Shown: piece by piece, positions 11,601 through 23,012 of the stretch
Position numbering within the stretch: the stretch's first letter is position 1
How the letters are laid out: the number at the start of each line of letters is the position of its first letter
From: Gymnothorax reevesii
Lineage: Eukaryota > Chordata > Actinopteri > Anguilliformes > Muraenidae
DNA length: 64,000 bases
Assembly (NCBI GenBank): GCA_029721435.1
Contig: CM056574.1
Location: forward strand, 70,351,501-70,415,500
Reading direction: 5' to 3'
Program-made: the position numbers and the translations under genes
The notes under the pieces: generated by a model
The model's input: only the letters and a program-made list of their open reading frames with translations
Databases searched by the model: none
Told to the model about the DNA's origin: nothing

Positions 11601-12626
11601 CCAAATGCAGGTAATTTTTTATACTCCCAAAAATTAAATTTAACTTGAAAGTAAGGAGATTTGTTAACATTCAAATACAATACCAAAAGGTCAGCACATA
11701 AAACCGATGTACACACATTATCCTTGGGAATAAAAGTGAACTCTCAGAACATTTTGATCACACCGAGTGTAACTGGCTGACTCCCTCAGACCAACAAAAC
11801 AAATGTAAGTGAGAGCTGGGGTCACAGCCGGTTTTCCTGAATGTTCTTCGAGTTTCAGGCCAACATCACAGGCACCACCCCATGGAGCTTCTGGTTCTTC
11901 ACAGCAGTGGCCATCTTGTCTGGGATGAACCACCAGACTGGTGGTGGTTCTTCTGAAGACCCCAATACTGCACACATTTGGCTCAGGTGCACTAACCAGA
12001 GAGTAACACCACAGACCATGATCCCCAACAGAAGAGATTGAAGCAATCCAAGCACGAGTATGCCAGTTTCCTCTTCGCTTCTCATGTGTGGACAAGGAGC
12101 TGAAGGTGGGAGGATCTTGCTTCCGGGTTCCTGTAAAAGCAGAGGAGCTCTTTGTGGTTCATCCTTCATTTTCAATCCTGACGCAAAAGCAAGGAGCAGA
12201 CATTTTTACAGGAACCAGGTTCTTTGTGCTGCAAATGATGCCAAGCTGTTCATGGATTGCCAGATTATGGCACTCGAGTCCGCAACGTGCCGCTCATTTC
12301 CAATGTAGAGTCACTTCTCAGGCAGAGTCATCACACTAAACTTGTACAGGCAAAACACTATCAAATCATATGGAAAAATCAGTCATAATTCATTTTTTTC
12401 CTCAATAGAAATTTCAGGACTAAAACAGATAAAAAGGACACAAAGACTGTATGTTCTTATTCTAAGCACTCTGAAATAAAGGTATAATTATAAGGGTTAT
12501 AGGGGAAATCAGAATTCAAGGCCCACAAATCAGAGGACACAGTTGTGTTGCAGCTTCCTCCTGAGTGGGTATGGCATAGTTTGAGGGCAGGCAGGAATTG
12601 GCTGGTCCAAGTAAAAGGAGAACAGG
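8641..12626 (-). other. No recognisable gene; probably includes the 3' UTR of the CUEDC1-like gene
   Basis: About 4 kb with no Tc1, LTR or satellite signature. It follows, in minus-strand reading, the stop codon proposed at 12627-12629. Candidate minus-strand polyadenylation signals (TTTATT on the plus strand) occur, for example near 11050, so part of this may be 3' UTR. Homopolymers occur at 10048-10060, 10341-10353, 10466-10477 and 11009-11021. Several open frames of 60-130 codons have no motif or codon pattern that supports coding. Confidence 0.4.
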
Positions 12627-12711
12627 TCAAAGAGTGACCAAGGATCCGCATCGGGCAGGCTCTGTTAGGTCACCGATGTGAAAACCATGAGGTACTGCGT
12701 CCAGGGCCAAT
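12627..12711 (-). CDS. CUEDC1: CUEDC1-like probable last coding exon
   Basis: A pyrimidine-rich acceptor (TGCTTCCTTCATGCAG) precedes 12711. Joining to the previous exon, whose last two bases are TC, gives serine. The frame then runs 27 codons (LALDAVPHGFHIGDLTEPAR, then CGSLVTL) to TGA at 12627-12629. The phase is right, and a Gln-Ser-Leu at the junction agrees with my recollection of the family. The rest of the tail is not one I recognise as conserved. The true last exon could be elsewhere in the 10-kb intron, or the gene could end within the exon at 22919-23012 by reading past its donor to a stop at 22870-22872. Confidence 0.5.
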
Positions 12712-12769
12712 CTGCATGAAGGAAGCAAAGACAGACCAGATGAGAATTAGATCAGGTGAGGTCAAGAAC

Positions 12770-12895
12770 CCCTCTCTGACTGATAATTGATCTCAGCGGC
12801 TAAAACCTCAAACACTGCTCTGAGTCTGAGTGATAATGTATCCCACCAGCCCTAATTCCTACACCCAGACTCAGCAATAATGGATGTCAGCAGGT
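12770..12895. repeat. Degenerate minisatellite (TGATAATGGATCTCAGCAG-like)
   Basis: Three or so imperfect units around GAGTGATAATGTATCC and CAGCAATAATGGATGTCAGCAG. The same motif forms a longer array at 17200-17640, so the two are related repeats about 4.5 kb apart in the same intron. Confidence 0.5.
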
Positions 12896-14206
12896 GAAAT
12901 GGCATACCCTTCAAACCCTTCTTCTAAAAAAAAAAAAAACAGAAATATTGCTTTGTCTGGCCTCAGCACACGCTTACACTATGAGACAAACCATTACAGA
13001 TGCCTCTGAGCCCAGAGAAGTCAAAGGCATTTCTAGACACTGTCAACATAATGCTTCCATTTTGCACAGTGAAGTTTCTTAACTGGCACTTGTGGATGTA
13101 AAAACAACTATGTATTACAGTACCTGAAAAAAGTTTGCCAAAGTAATCCTGAGTCCAAGAAGTAATATCACTCAGATAAATGACGGTTCTTGATGCAGCA
13201 ACCTCTGAGTCATCAAAGATCTCAAATATTCAGCTAAGACTTGTTCCCTTGCCCGGTATGCACAGAAATTCTTTCTAATTCCCTGAATCTCTTCATTATA
13301 TTACGCGCTGTTGAAGGCGAAAAATCCAAATATCCACTTTCTTGGCAAAACATTGTTTGTAAACCAATCAATGATTTTCTCTGGCATGCCCAAATTGGCG
13401 ATGCCCAGCTGCTCTTTGCTCCTGAAAGACTTGGCCTTTCCTTGATGCTGCTTTAGTACCAAATCAAAATGACAATCACCTGCTGATATCAGCTGTGTCA
13501 AATCACATCACCCTTCATACTTTACCTCATTAATACTCCTGAATCATCCCCATCCTAAAATTATTTTGAAATTTTGAGGCGTGAATAGCATTTCTAGAAG
13601 TTTATATTTACAAATAAAATGAAGTTGAACACAGAAAATATAACATATATTGGTGTCATAGAGTCTGAAATAAAATACAAAGGTAAAGTAAATTTAGAAA
13701 TTGCTGCTTTTTTAATGAGCGTTTTCCAAATAGTCCCAACTTTTTCCTGAGTAGGGGCTGGACTGCTGAGGCAGTAGTGAGCTACGCTGGGAGGTTGAAG
13801 CCAGCAGAAGTGGTCGAGTGACTATGCCTGGACGTTAACAGTCTGCCATTGGTTTATATCGCATCCTTCAGCAGTGACTCGGTGTACAGTTTTTCTATAC
13901 AGCACAATATTTTTCCAAAGATGTGGCATGATGTCTTCCCAGCATACCTCACTGTTAGCAAGGATCAATGGGTGCCAAGTTAAATCAATTTTAGAATACT
14001 TTTAATTAATACTAGCTAATGTCAGTTATACTGAAGTTAGCTAATGCTACCCATCGTTTAAGATCGTAGATTACATGAGGTTTCCAAAATGTAGTTGATA
14101 TCATATCAAGTGGGCTCTAAAATTACTGGCTCCCCTGACTGGCAGTGAACAAACAATACTTTAAAAAATTCTTAAAAACATAGAAGAGAAACTATAAATA
14201 ACAACA
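12896..14206. other. Intron sequence, no gene seen
   Basis: No exon with matching splice phase was found. A fragment near 13730-13755 (AGTCCCAACTTTTTCCTGA) resembles the end of the Tc1 family at 27284-28870 and may be a relic. The minus-strand open frame at 13301-13501 (66 codons) has no recognisable motif. Confidence 0.4.
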
Positions 14207-14245
14207 GGCTCTCTCTCTCTCTCTCTCCCTCCCTCCCTCCCTCCC
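14207..14245. repeat. Microsatellite (CT)n followed by (CCCT)n
   Basis: A run of CT repeats passes directly into repeated CCCT. On the transcribed minus strand it is a purine tract (GGGA and GA). Confidence 0.95.
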
Positions 14246-14584
14246 GAGCTGGCAACAGGGGGTTGCATACGAGCAAGCCTGGTTCTCCAATTGGGCATTC
14301 CAGATTTGGGTAGAATTGGAGATGCCAAATTTATATTAAACAAGATGTGTTTGTGAAAAACTGATGCCCCCATGCATAACCTGCAAACGCTAACCATTAA
14401 AGGCCTATCATGAGTCAATCAAAGGTTAAAGGTCAAGGTCACAAGGTCAACATTCATTATCTCATCAGACAGGCCTTATCCTAAGGAATACAAATGCCAG
14501 GTATCAAATGCCTATTACTAGCCAATGAAAAGTTATGGCCCATGTTAAAGTTTTGGTCACCAGACGTCATGCTCCAAGGTCAAG

Positions 14585-15405
14585 GTCACAAGGTGAAAAG
14601 TCATGAAACCATCTGAAATGCCTTCTCAAAAGCAATGCATATGCCAAGTATCAAAGTCCTATCATGAGCCGATCAGAAGTTATAGCCATGTTAATGTGCG
14701 GACAGACAGATAGACGGACAGACGGACAGGCGAGAAACTATATGCCCCTGAAATCTAAATGCCTTCTCACAAGCAATGCATATGCCAAGTATCGAAGGCC
14801 TATCGTGAGCCGATCAAAAGTTATAGCCATGTGAAAGTGCGGACAGACAGACAGGTGAGAAACTATATGCCCCCAAAATCAAAAATACCTTCTCAGAAGC
14901 AATGCATATGCCAAGTATCAAAAGCCTATCATGAGCCGATCAAAAGTTATAGCCATGTTGAAGTGCAGACAGACGGACAGGTGAGAAACTATATGCCCCC
15001 GAAATCAAAAATACCTTCTCAGAAGCAATGCATATGCCAAGTATCAAAGGCCTATCATGAGCCGATCAAAAGTTATAGCCATGTTAAAGTGCGGACAAAC
15101 AGACAGACGGACAGGTGAGAAACTATATGCCCCCGAAATCAAAAATACCTTCTCAGAAGCAATGCATATGCCAAGTATCAAAGGCCTATCATGAGCCGAT
15201 CAAAAGTTATAGCCATGTTAAAGTGCGGACAAACAGACAGACGGACAGATGAGAAACTATATGCCCCTGAAATCGGAAATGCCTTCTCACAAGCAATGCA
15301 TATGCCAAGTATCAAAGGCCTATCATGAGCCAATGAAAAGTTATAGCCAGGTTAAAGTGCGGACAGACAGACGGACGGACAGGTGAAAAACTATATGCCC
15401 CCGAA
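14585..15405 (+). repeat. Tandem array, six units of about 126-141 bp with an internal GGACAGAC tract
   Basis: The phrase CCTTCTCA(A/C/G)AAGCAATGCATATG recurs near 14619, 14760, 14886, 15012, 15146 and 15280. Each unit also holds ATCATGAGCCGATCAAAAGTTATAGCC, a variable GACAGACGGACAG tract and GAGAAACTATATGCCCC. Unit length varies with the number of GACA/GACG repeats inside. An upstream flank (14420-14600) with AAGGTCAAGGTCACAAGGT is a diverged half-unit. The 119-codon open frame across four units is a by-product of the repeat. Confidence 0.9.
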
Positions 15406-15424
15406 ACGCTAAAAACGCTATTTC

Positions 15425-15865
15425 CTCCATATCAAGGATTCACAATTAATGGCACCCTTGAAAATTATTGTAAATAACATCTTTCAAATTTAAACCATGT
15501 ATTAAATTCCACTTTTCAAGTTTCTTCAAAGTGTTAAGGAACTTTATTGGACCATTACATTACATTCTGTTTTACTACGGTATAAAAATGTGGTAACACA
15601 AATGCAATGTCCCTTTGACACTCAACATCGGGAAGAAAACAAAACAATTAAGTTCAAAACAGGCAGATGGTCACAAACATTCATAAATCTAGATCTAGTA
15701 AAGGCAACAAGAAGATTCACAAATATGCCACTGAGCACTGCCACGACAATTATGAAAAGAATTCCAAAGATCCGGAACTGTTGGAAACCTCAAGGGTAGA
15801 GGACTCAACGGCATTTTGGGCCCTGTCCTCTTTAGCCTGGAGGAAGCAGCGTCCATAATTTCCCT
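15425..15865 (+). mobile_element. Fragment of a Tc1-like element (separate family)
   Basis: Starts with CACAATTAATGGCACCCTTG, which resembles the ends of fish Tc1 elements. A degenerate plus-strand segment (15667-15858) is compatible with a Tc1 N-terminal region. No right-hand repeat was found and the downstream edge merges into another fossil. Confidence 0.35.
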
Positions 15866-15869
15866 TCAC

Positions 15870-16664
15870 ATTTTTGATCGGTCAGACCACAGGACAGTCT
15901 CCCACTTCACCTCAGTCCATCTTAAATGAGCTTGGGCCCAGCGAATGCCACAGTATTTCTAACTCTAAGTTTAATATTAAGAGTGGCAGAGTTTTAACTT
16001 GCATTTGTGGGTACAGCGACAGATGGTGTTCACTAACAGTGGTTTACGGAAATGTTACTGAGCCAAACCAGTGATTTCCACTTCAGAATCCCATCTGTTT
16101 TTAAGGCAGTGCTGACTGAGAGCTGGAAGATCGTAGCCATACAATGCTGGTTTTAAAAACTTGTCCCTTGTGTACAGTGATTTCTCTGGATGATTTGAAT
16201 ATTTTGATTATATTATTTTCTGGATGAAATCCCCAAATTCTTTGCAGGTTAATATTGAAAAACGTTATATAAAGTTTTTGAACTACTTGCCCATGCAGTC
16301 TTTCCTTGAGTGTTGAAGCTATTGCCATATTTATGTCCAAAAGACTTTTTATACCCAATCATAACTGACCTGCGGCCTATTAACCTTATTTACAGTGAGA
16401 TGTTCCACCAGTATTTTTTTTTGGCATCATTGAATTTTTCCAGTCTTTTGTGTCCCCTGTCCCAGCATTTTTTGAAATGTGTTGCAGGCATTAAATTCAA
16501 AATCAGCAGGTGTTTTTCAATTTCTCAGTTTCAAAATTTAATGTGTTGTCTTTGCGCCATTTTCGATAAAATATGAGGTTTAAATAATTTGCAAATCATT
16601 GCATTCCCCTCTTTTTTTTTTTATATTTTACACACTGTCCCAACTTTTTCTGGAAATGGGGTTG
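15870..16664 (-). mobile_element. Tc1/mariner fossil, same family as the element at 27284-28870
   Basis: The minus strand matches the 5' half of the 27284-28870 element region by region. It has the inverted repeat and leader (AATTTGCAAATCATTGCATT, GTTGCAGGCATTAAATTC, ATACCCAATCATAACTGACCTG), then the helix-turn-helix and middle transposase region with many stops. The right end reads CTGGAAATGGGGTTG then TA at 16665-16666. The left part of the element is missing or unrecognisable, so it is a truncated, old copy. Confidence 0.75.
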
Positions 16665-17199
16665 TATTACATTACTGTGATGATTTCGATTGCTTCCATT
16701 GATGAAGTATTTCGCACATGTTGGTAAATTCCGTTTCTCTATAATTATACTCTTTTTATATTTTTTGTATTGTTTGTGCATTGCCAGGCAGGGGTGTCAG
16801 TAATTTTGTAGCCCACAGTATGAGATTAATATCATGCACCATAACCTTGTTAATCCAGTAAAATTAATATTCAATGCCGTTTTATTATAAAGGCATGGCT
16901 AAACCATTAAGGCTTAAGTTGTCTCGACATCCAATCAGCTCATTGTCTAGTCTCATTTTGTAAGGTGGGGATATGCATATTACAGTTCAGTAGCTCAAAG
17001 TGATTCACTTTCTTTAACAGATGGCAAGCAGTTGTATTCAATACCTCTCTGTGATGCACCTCTCATATTTCCGTTTCAGGTAACAAAACAATTTACTCTG
17101 CAAAGCCGGCAAAGTTATCTTCGCCAAACAAATTTACTTTCTAGCGCTGTTAGCCTAATGTCTAGTGAATAGGGATCAAATGTAGTTGTGTTAGTCAGG
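16665..17199. other. Intron sequence, no gene seen
   Basis: AT-rich; no repeat family or exon recognised. Confidence 0.4.
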
Positions 17200-17640
17200 T
17201 GATTGGATCACAATAGTCCAAATTGCTGCTTTTCTCAGTGATAATGGATCTCAGCATCCCAGACCACTCACTGTTCTCTAAGTAATCATGAATTGCAGCA
17301 GCGAAAACCGCTACCCCTGAGAGATAATGGTACTTAACAGCCTCAACCTCAACCCCGTCTGAGTGATAATGGATAGCAGCAGCGAACAACGCCGACCCAG
17401 AATGATAATAAATCTAAAGAGCCCGAACCACAAACCCATCAGGCTGAAAATCAATATCAGCAGCCCAATCCACTAACCCTCCTCAGAGTGCTGATGTACC
17501 GTATCAGCTCAAACCAAAAACCGGTCTTACAATGGAGCTCAACAGCCCAGACTGCTAATCATACTGAGTGATAATAGATTCTCAGCAGCACCAATCACTA
17601 ACCTTCACTGATTAACAGCAGCAACCCTTGCCACTGAACA
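17200..17640. repeat. Degenerate minisatellite, units about 50-60 bp
   Basis: Units resemble TGAGTGATAATGGAT(C)TCAGCAGCC followed by a C- and A-rich half such as CCAAACCACTAACCC. Copies are recognisable near 17238, 17316, 17356, 17400, 17440, 17560 and 17600. They are strongly diverged, so the array is old. It is related to 12770-12895. Confidence 0.7.
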
Positions 17641-17993
17641 CAGCAATTCCCAGGGTCCTTTAATCAGCCAGCCAGTCACATGACTGACTGCCCAGGGGGA
17701 GGGCCAAAATGCACTGAGTCAGCGGGTAAGAGAATGATACCATTATAACTGCTGAATGTTATGTGGTGCAACGAAATGGTCCAGGAACAGGAAACTGCAG
17801 GCCTCCCTTACCATGACGCTTCCTTTTGGGGTTCCGCCTCCTCCTGTGTGGCAGTTCTCCTTAGCTGGATGTCTTCCTCTGAATCCACAGACACACAACC
17901 ATATTATCACATTAAACAATCTCAGACACATGGCAAGTAAAACTGTATTGCAGCAAATGCAAATACAAACAGAAAAACCTAACAGTTTACAGA
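17641..17993. other. Intron sequence, no gene seen
   Basis: No repeat family or exon recognised; short overlapping open frames on both strands have no motif. Confidence 0.35.
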
Positions 17994-18105
17994 ACTACCG
18001 AGGCTACTACCACTACAACAACTACTGCTCCTGCTACTACTACTATGAATAATAATAATAACAATAATAAAAATAAATAAATAAAATAATAATAATAATA
18101 ATCAC
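17994..18105. repeat. Trinucleotide tracts (CTA)n and (AAT)n
   Basis: A degenerate CTACTA tract (about 18000-18048) is followed by an AATAAT tract with AAATAAATAAAA interruptions to about 18105. Confidence 0.9.
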
Positions 18106-18355
18106 CACACGGATTTCCCTCGACATCGTCCAATAGGTTGGCGGTGGAGGCGCCAGTGCCCAAGCTGTAGGACTAGTCAAAGATAAACGTACCTTCTGAA
18201 GCCACACTAGACCATGAATGTGCATTCAGTAACTGATCCTGAACAAGTCAAATCAACAGCAGTTGATTTAACAGAAATTCATAGAGTCTTCATTGTCCCA
18301 CATCAAAAATCCAGGTTTCAATGAACGAAAACAAGCTGCTGACATTGTCAAGCGA

Positions 18356-19311
18356 TATCCCCCGCAACTGGCATTGCATTTTTGAATAGAGAATGTTTAT
18401 ATGCATTTAGATTTCTTAAGAACTGTACTAATCGCAAAGCTGTTAATTTCCTTGCAATTATTTCAGAAATTGTTTTTCAAGACACACCTTTATGTGGTTT
18501 TACACCTCGATGCCAAATATGATCAGAATCAGATGATTAGTTTCAAAGTTATAGCCCGGACACGTCACATTACAGATTTCCCAGAAATTTGTCGCTTTTT
18601 GGCACAAAACCTGAGAAATTACAAAATTATTTTCAAAATTGTTTTTCATGACACACCTTTATATGGTCTTACACCTCGATGCCAAATATGATCAGAATCG
18701 GTTGATTAGTTTCGAAGTTATAGCCCGGACACGACACATTACAGATCTCTCACAAATTTGTCGCTTTTTGGCTCAAAATGTGAGCAATTACAAAATTATT
18801 TTCAAAATGGTTTTTCAGGACACACCTTTATGTGGTTTTACACCTTGATGCCAAATATGATCAGAATTGGATCATTAGTTTCGAAGTTATAGCCCGGACA
18901 CAACACATTACAGATTTCCCACAAATTTGTCGCTTTTCGCCCCAAAATGTGAGAAATTACAAAATTATTTTCAAAATAGTTTTTCATGACACACCTTTAT
19001 GTGGTTTTACACCTCGATGCTAAATATGATCAGAAGCGGATGATTCGTTTCGAAGTTATAGCCCGGACACGACACATTACAGATTTCCCACAAATTTGTC
19101 GCTTTTTGGCCCAAAACGTGAGAAATTACAAAATTATTTTCTAAATTGTTTTTCAGGACACACCTTTATGTGGTTTTACACCTCGATGCCAAATATGATC
19201 AGAATCGGATGATTAGTTTCGAAGTTATAGTCCGGACAACGAACATGTCGGACGGACGGACTGATGGACCCCATTTTAATATCCCCCGCAACATAGTTGT
19301 TGCGGGGGATA
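18356..19311 (+). mobile_element. Hairpin-ended non-autonomous element with five exact 169-bp internal units
   Basis: The 5' end reads TATCCCCCGCAAC at 18356. The 3' end, 19280-19311, is a hairpin: ATCCCCCGCAAC, a short loop, and GTTGCGGGGGATA. Its 5' arm repeats the start of the element and its 3' arm is the inverse. Inside, GACACACCTTTAT starts at 18481, 18650, 18819, 18988 and 19157, exactly 169 bp apart each time. Just before the 3' hairpin is GGACGGACGGACTGATGGACC. There is no coding sequence. The layout recalls Helentron-associated short elements (DINE-1 or pearl type), which carry core tandem repeats and a 3' stem-loop. That class assignment is inference. Confidence 0.75.
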
Positions 19312-19852
19312 AAAATTATTCAAGACATGGAGATTCTTTATATACAATTATAATCAGATGCAGAAAAATCATAGATTTAAGATAATCTGATCATTAAATT
19401 TGCCAGAAGTTCTAATGGTCTCCCTCCAGAGGAACCTTATTAAGAGAGTGATGATGGAATGCAGGGGCCCGCGTCAGACCTGCCTCGCTCGCGAGTGGTG
19501 GATGAGGAAGATCATCCCACGGAAATATGTAAGAGGACATCTCAACTGTCTTTGTCCTCTCAGACAGGAAAACAATGACGACCAGGAGACGCAAACACAG
19601 CAACCCAGGTTTTCGACGGAGAAAACGCCCAGGAACAGGGTGAGCCAACCCTGATCCAGCAGGACCACGAGACATGCTGGCTTTGGGTGTACACTGAACT
19701 TATCTGATCAATTCATGCATTTGATCACACATTCATCTTATTTGGTTCACTGGGTGAAAAGAGGGTGATAAGAACAAAAACAAGCACAGCCTGGTGCTCT
19801 CCACGAATGCGGCTGGTGACCCCTGTCCCCTCTAGTAGCAGAAGTATTCATC
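19312..19852. other. Intron sequence, no gene seen
   Basis: A GC-richer patch lies at 19455-19680, with overlapping open frames on both strands (up to 87 codons). None has splice signals in phase with the host gene or a recognisable domain. Confidence 0.35.
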
Positions 19853-20010
19853 CAATCATCCATCCATTATCTAACCAAAACATTCCTGATCAGGACCATT
19901 ATGGTGCCTGAGCCTATCCCAGCATGCAGTATGGAGGGGAACTGGGATAAACCCTCCAAAGGCTGCCAATCCAATGCAGGCCCAGTCACATCTATAAAAC
20001 AGGACCATGG
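19853..20010 (+). repeat. Fragment of a common fish interspersed repeat (CATCCATTATCT type)
   Basis: Contains ATCCATCCATTATCTAACC, then GAGCCTATCCCAGCATGCAG and a diverged continuation. This combination is typical of the 3' part of a repeat widespread in fish genomes. The remainder of the element is absent. Confidence 0.6.
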
Positions 20011-20679
20011 ATAAGGGTGGTAGGGGTGTGCCATGTCACGTCCTTAACGATAATACTGGTGTTAATTTGTACCCAAAAAAGGGTCATCTAACAGTATTGC
20101 TGATATAGCAGTATGATGACGTGTTTACGCATTCGCATACCCTAGCGGGAAGCCTACAGCCATTTCTAACCACAAGAACGGCGCTGAAAGCCAGGGAAGC
20201 ATGTCGGCTCCTGATGTAGAACTAGTGTCTAAACGAGGGCACAACGTCGGTGGTTTGGAAGTGGTTTGAGACGGTGATGTTGTCATGCTTGCATGCCCTG
20301 AGCATGATTGTTTCAGGAGCAGTGTAACGAGTATCCCACACAATTTTATCTGGGCTACATCAGGGTCGATCACTGGGAATTTTGGTGATTAATTGCCAAA
20401 GTGTCAAAGTGTGGATTTATTAATCTCCTCAAAAGAATGATTCCATAAAAATGGTAAAAGCATTACAAAATAAACCTGGCCTGACAGAACGAAATAGGTC
20501 ATAATATTACCGCTTTGCCCCTGACGAAATTGGTGCTTGGCTCTAGATTAACAAGGAGCTGCTGCTTGCTCTGGCACCAGTTTTGAGAGCCAGGAGCTGG
20601 TGCTTAGGCTGTGGAAAAGCAAAGAACTCAGGTTCTGGCTCCGAACTAGCACTGAACCCAGCTTGGTGGAAAAGGGGTA
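20011..20679. other. Intron sequence with a possible small DNA-transposon relic
   Basis: The stretch 20505-20675 (GCTCTGGCACCAG near 20568, CTTGGTGGAAAAGGGGTA near 20660) looks like a short non-autonomous DNA element, but its ends match poorly. Nothing else was recognised. Confidence 0.3.
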
Positions 20680-22835
20680 TCAGAGGACCATTGATGAAAG
20701 AGGTCAAACTCTCAACCACAGATTAGAAGCCAAAATCTCAAAGGACCATCAGTAAGTCATACTTTAAGAACATTATCAATAAGAGAGGTGAAAATCTCAG
20801 CAGACCATTGGGATGAGTTCAAAAGCTCAGCGAAACACTGAGAAGAATGTTCTAACTCTTACAGGACAATCAATGAGAGAGGTCAAACTCTCAGAGGAAT
20901 ATCGACAAAAAAGGTCAATGTCTCACTGGTCTATTAATAAAAAGGTATAAACTCCTAAAGAATCATCAAACCACTAATAAGAGAGGTCAATCTCACAGAT
21001 CACCGATGAGGCCGAACTCTCAAAGACAATCAACAATGGGTCAAACTCTCAGAGGACCATTGATATAAGAGGTCAAACTGAAAGAAACAAGGTAAAACAT
21101 TTACAGGACCATAAATGAGAGGGGTTAAAACTCAGCGGACCCTCCATAAGAGGTCAAACTCCCAAAGAATCATCAACAAGAGAGGTCGAACTGTCAAAGG
21201 ACCATCAATGAGAGAGGTCAATCTCTCACTTGACCTTCAATAAGAGAAAAATAAACTCAAACAGGATCCTCAATAAGAGGTCAAACTCTCAGAAGACCAT
21301 TGATAAATGACGTCAAAGTCCCAGACTATCAATAGGGATCAAACTATCAGAAGACCACTGATAAGAGAAGTCAATCTCACAGACCACCAATGAGGCCAAA
21401 CTCTCAAAGTACATCAATTAGTAAAACTCTCAGCAGACCATTGATAAAAGCGGTCAAACTGAAAGAAACAAGGTAAAACTCTTACAGGACCATAAATGAG
21501 AGGGATTAAAACTCAGTGGACCATCCCATAAGACGTCAAGCTCTCAAAGGACCATTAACAAGAGAGGTGGAACTGTCAACAGACCATAGATAAAATACGT
21601 CAAAGTCTCAAAATATCAATAAGAGGGATCAAACTCTCACCAGACCATTGAAAAGATTGATCAATCTCTCAAATATCATTGAAAAAGAGAGGCCAAACAT
21701 TCAATAGACCACTGATAAGAGAGACCAAACTCACAGGACCAAAAAAAGAGGTCCTCTCATAGGACCATCAATAAGAGAGGTCAACCTCTTATTGGACCAT
21801 CGATAAGAAAGGTTAAACTCCCAGGAGACCCTTTATAATAGAGGTCAAAACTCCCAGGAGACCCTTTATAATAGAGGTCAAACTCTCAACCACCAATAAG
21901 AGGTCAAACTCCCTGTGGACCATTTATAAAAGAGGTCAAACTCTCAGCGAAATAGTACTAAGAAAGGTTGACCTCTTACAGGACAATCACTGAGAGGGTC
22001 AAATGCTCAGAGGACTATCAATAATTGAGGTCAAACTTGAGGAAGACCATTGATAAGGGGCCATTGATTAGTAGCATAAACTCCTACGAGATCATCAAAG
22101 AGAGAGGGAAAACTCTCACAAGACCATTGACAAGAGAGATAAAGCTCTAAGGACCATTGATAAGAGAGGTCAATTTCTCAGACCACTGATAAGAGGCAAA
22201 ACTGTAATAAGACCATTGATAAGAGGTCAGACTCTCAGCTGACCACTGATGAGACATCAAAGTCACAGCACCATCCATGAGAGAGGTTACACTCTTAAAG
22301 GACTATCAATGGTAGCAGTCAAACTCTCAAAGGACAATTAATATTAGAGGACAATCTCACAGAACCATGAATAAGAGAGGTATAAACTCTTGCCAGATCA
22401 CCAATAGCAAAGTTAAAACTCTCAGTGGATCATCAATAAAAGAGGTAAATTTATATGACCATAAATAAGAGTTTAAACTGTCCCCTGACCATTAATAAGC
22501 GAGGTTAAACTCACGGACCACCAATGATAAGAAAGGTCAAACTCTCGTTGGACCATTGCTAAGGGATGTGAAAACTCACAAGACCACCAATGAGAGGGGT
22601 CAAACTCTCAAAGCATTATCAAACTCCAACAGGACCCTCAATAAGAGGGGTCACACTCAGTGGACCATCAAGAAGAGGGGGTCACACTCAGAGGACAATG
22701 AATAAAAGTCTGAATTCTTACGGGACCCTCAATGGGAGAGGGCAAACTCTCACAGGACCATAAATAAGAGGTAAAACTCTCATGGCACCACAAATAAGAG
22801 ACATCAAACTCTCACAGGACCTTCAAAAAGACAGA
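20680..22835. repeat. 2.1-kb degenerate minisatellite, units about 30-40 bp
   Basis: The motif AGAGAGGTCAAACTCTCAGAGGACCATTGATAAG recurs dozens of times with many substitutions and length changes. Individual words (GGTCAAACTCTC, GGACCAT, ATAAGAG) stay recognisable to about 22830. The array ends about 85 bp from exon 22919-23012 of the host gene. It interrupts nothing but occupies the first part of the following intron. Confidence 0.92.
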
Positions 22836-22918
22836 TCCAAACTAAATGACCTTTGCACACATCTCAGAATCAAAAGCTCCCCTGGGAAGGAGAGGATAGA
22901 GCATGCAGAGAAGGATAC

Positions 22919-23012
22919 GACTGATGCCGCAGAAGCGTTCTCCTTTTCGTCTTCCTCCGCTTTGTCTTCTCCGAGAACCCCCTGGCAATCTCGAACAGCT
23001 TCTTCCTGGTAG
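22919..23012 (-). CDS. CUEDC1: CUEDC1-like exon encoding the basic STRKKLFEIAR segment
   Basis: The acceptor (CCTCTCCACAG) ends at 23013. The first two bases complete a serine codon begun by the previous exon. The exon encodes TRKKLFEIARGFSEKTKRRK and then TKRRTLLRHQ, and ends TC before the donor GTATCC at 22918-22917. The 94-bp exon is rich in lysine and arginine, as in the C-terminal region of vertebrate CUEDC1. The donor is weak. If it were not used, the frame would end 16 codons later at 22870-22872. The 2.1-kb minisatellite starts shortly downstream in the intron. Confidence 0.85.

Noticed and set aside
11855..12175. Minus-strand open frame of 106 codons with a hydrophobic, membrane-like stretch (GILVLGLLQSLLLGIMVCGV).
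   Set aside because: Overlaps another long frame on the same strand, has no recognisable family, and lies where the host 3' UTR is expected. A single hydrophobic stretch is weak evidence.
14759..15118. Open frame of 119 codons with a repeated CICQVSKAYHEPIKSYSHV motif.
   Set aside because: It is the tandem DNA repeat read in one frame; neighbouring units shift frame because their length varies.
18481..19311. Regular 169-bp spacing considered as a CRISPR-like array.
   Set aside because: There is no short-repeat and unique-spacer pattern; whole units are similar, and the setting is a eukaryotic transposon.
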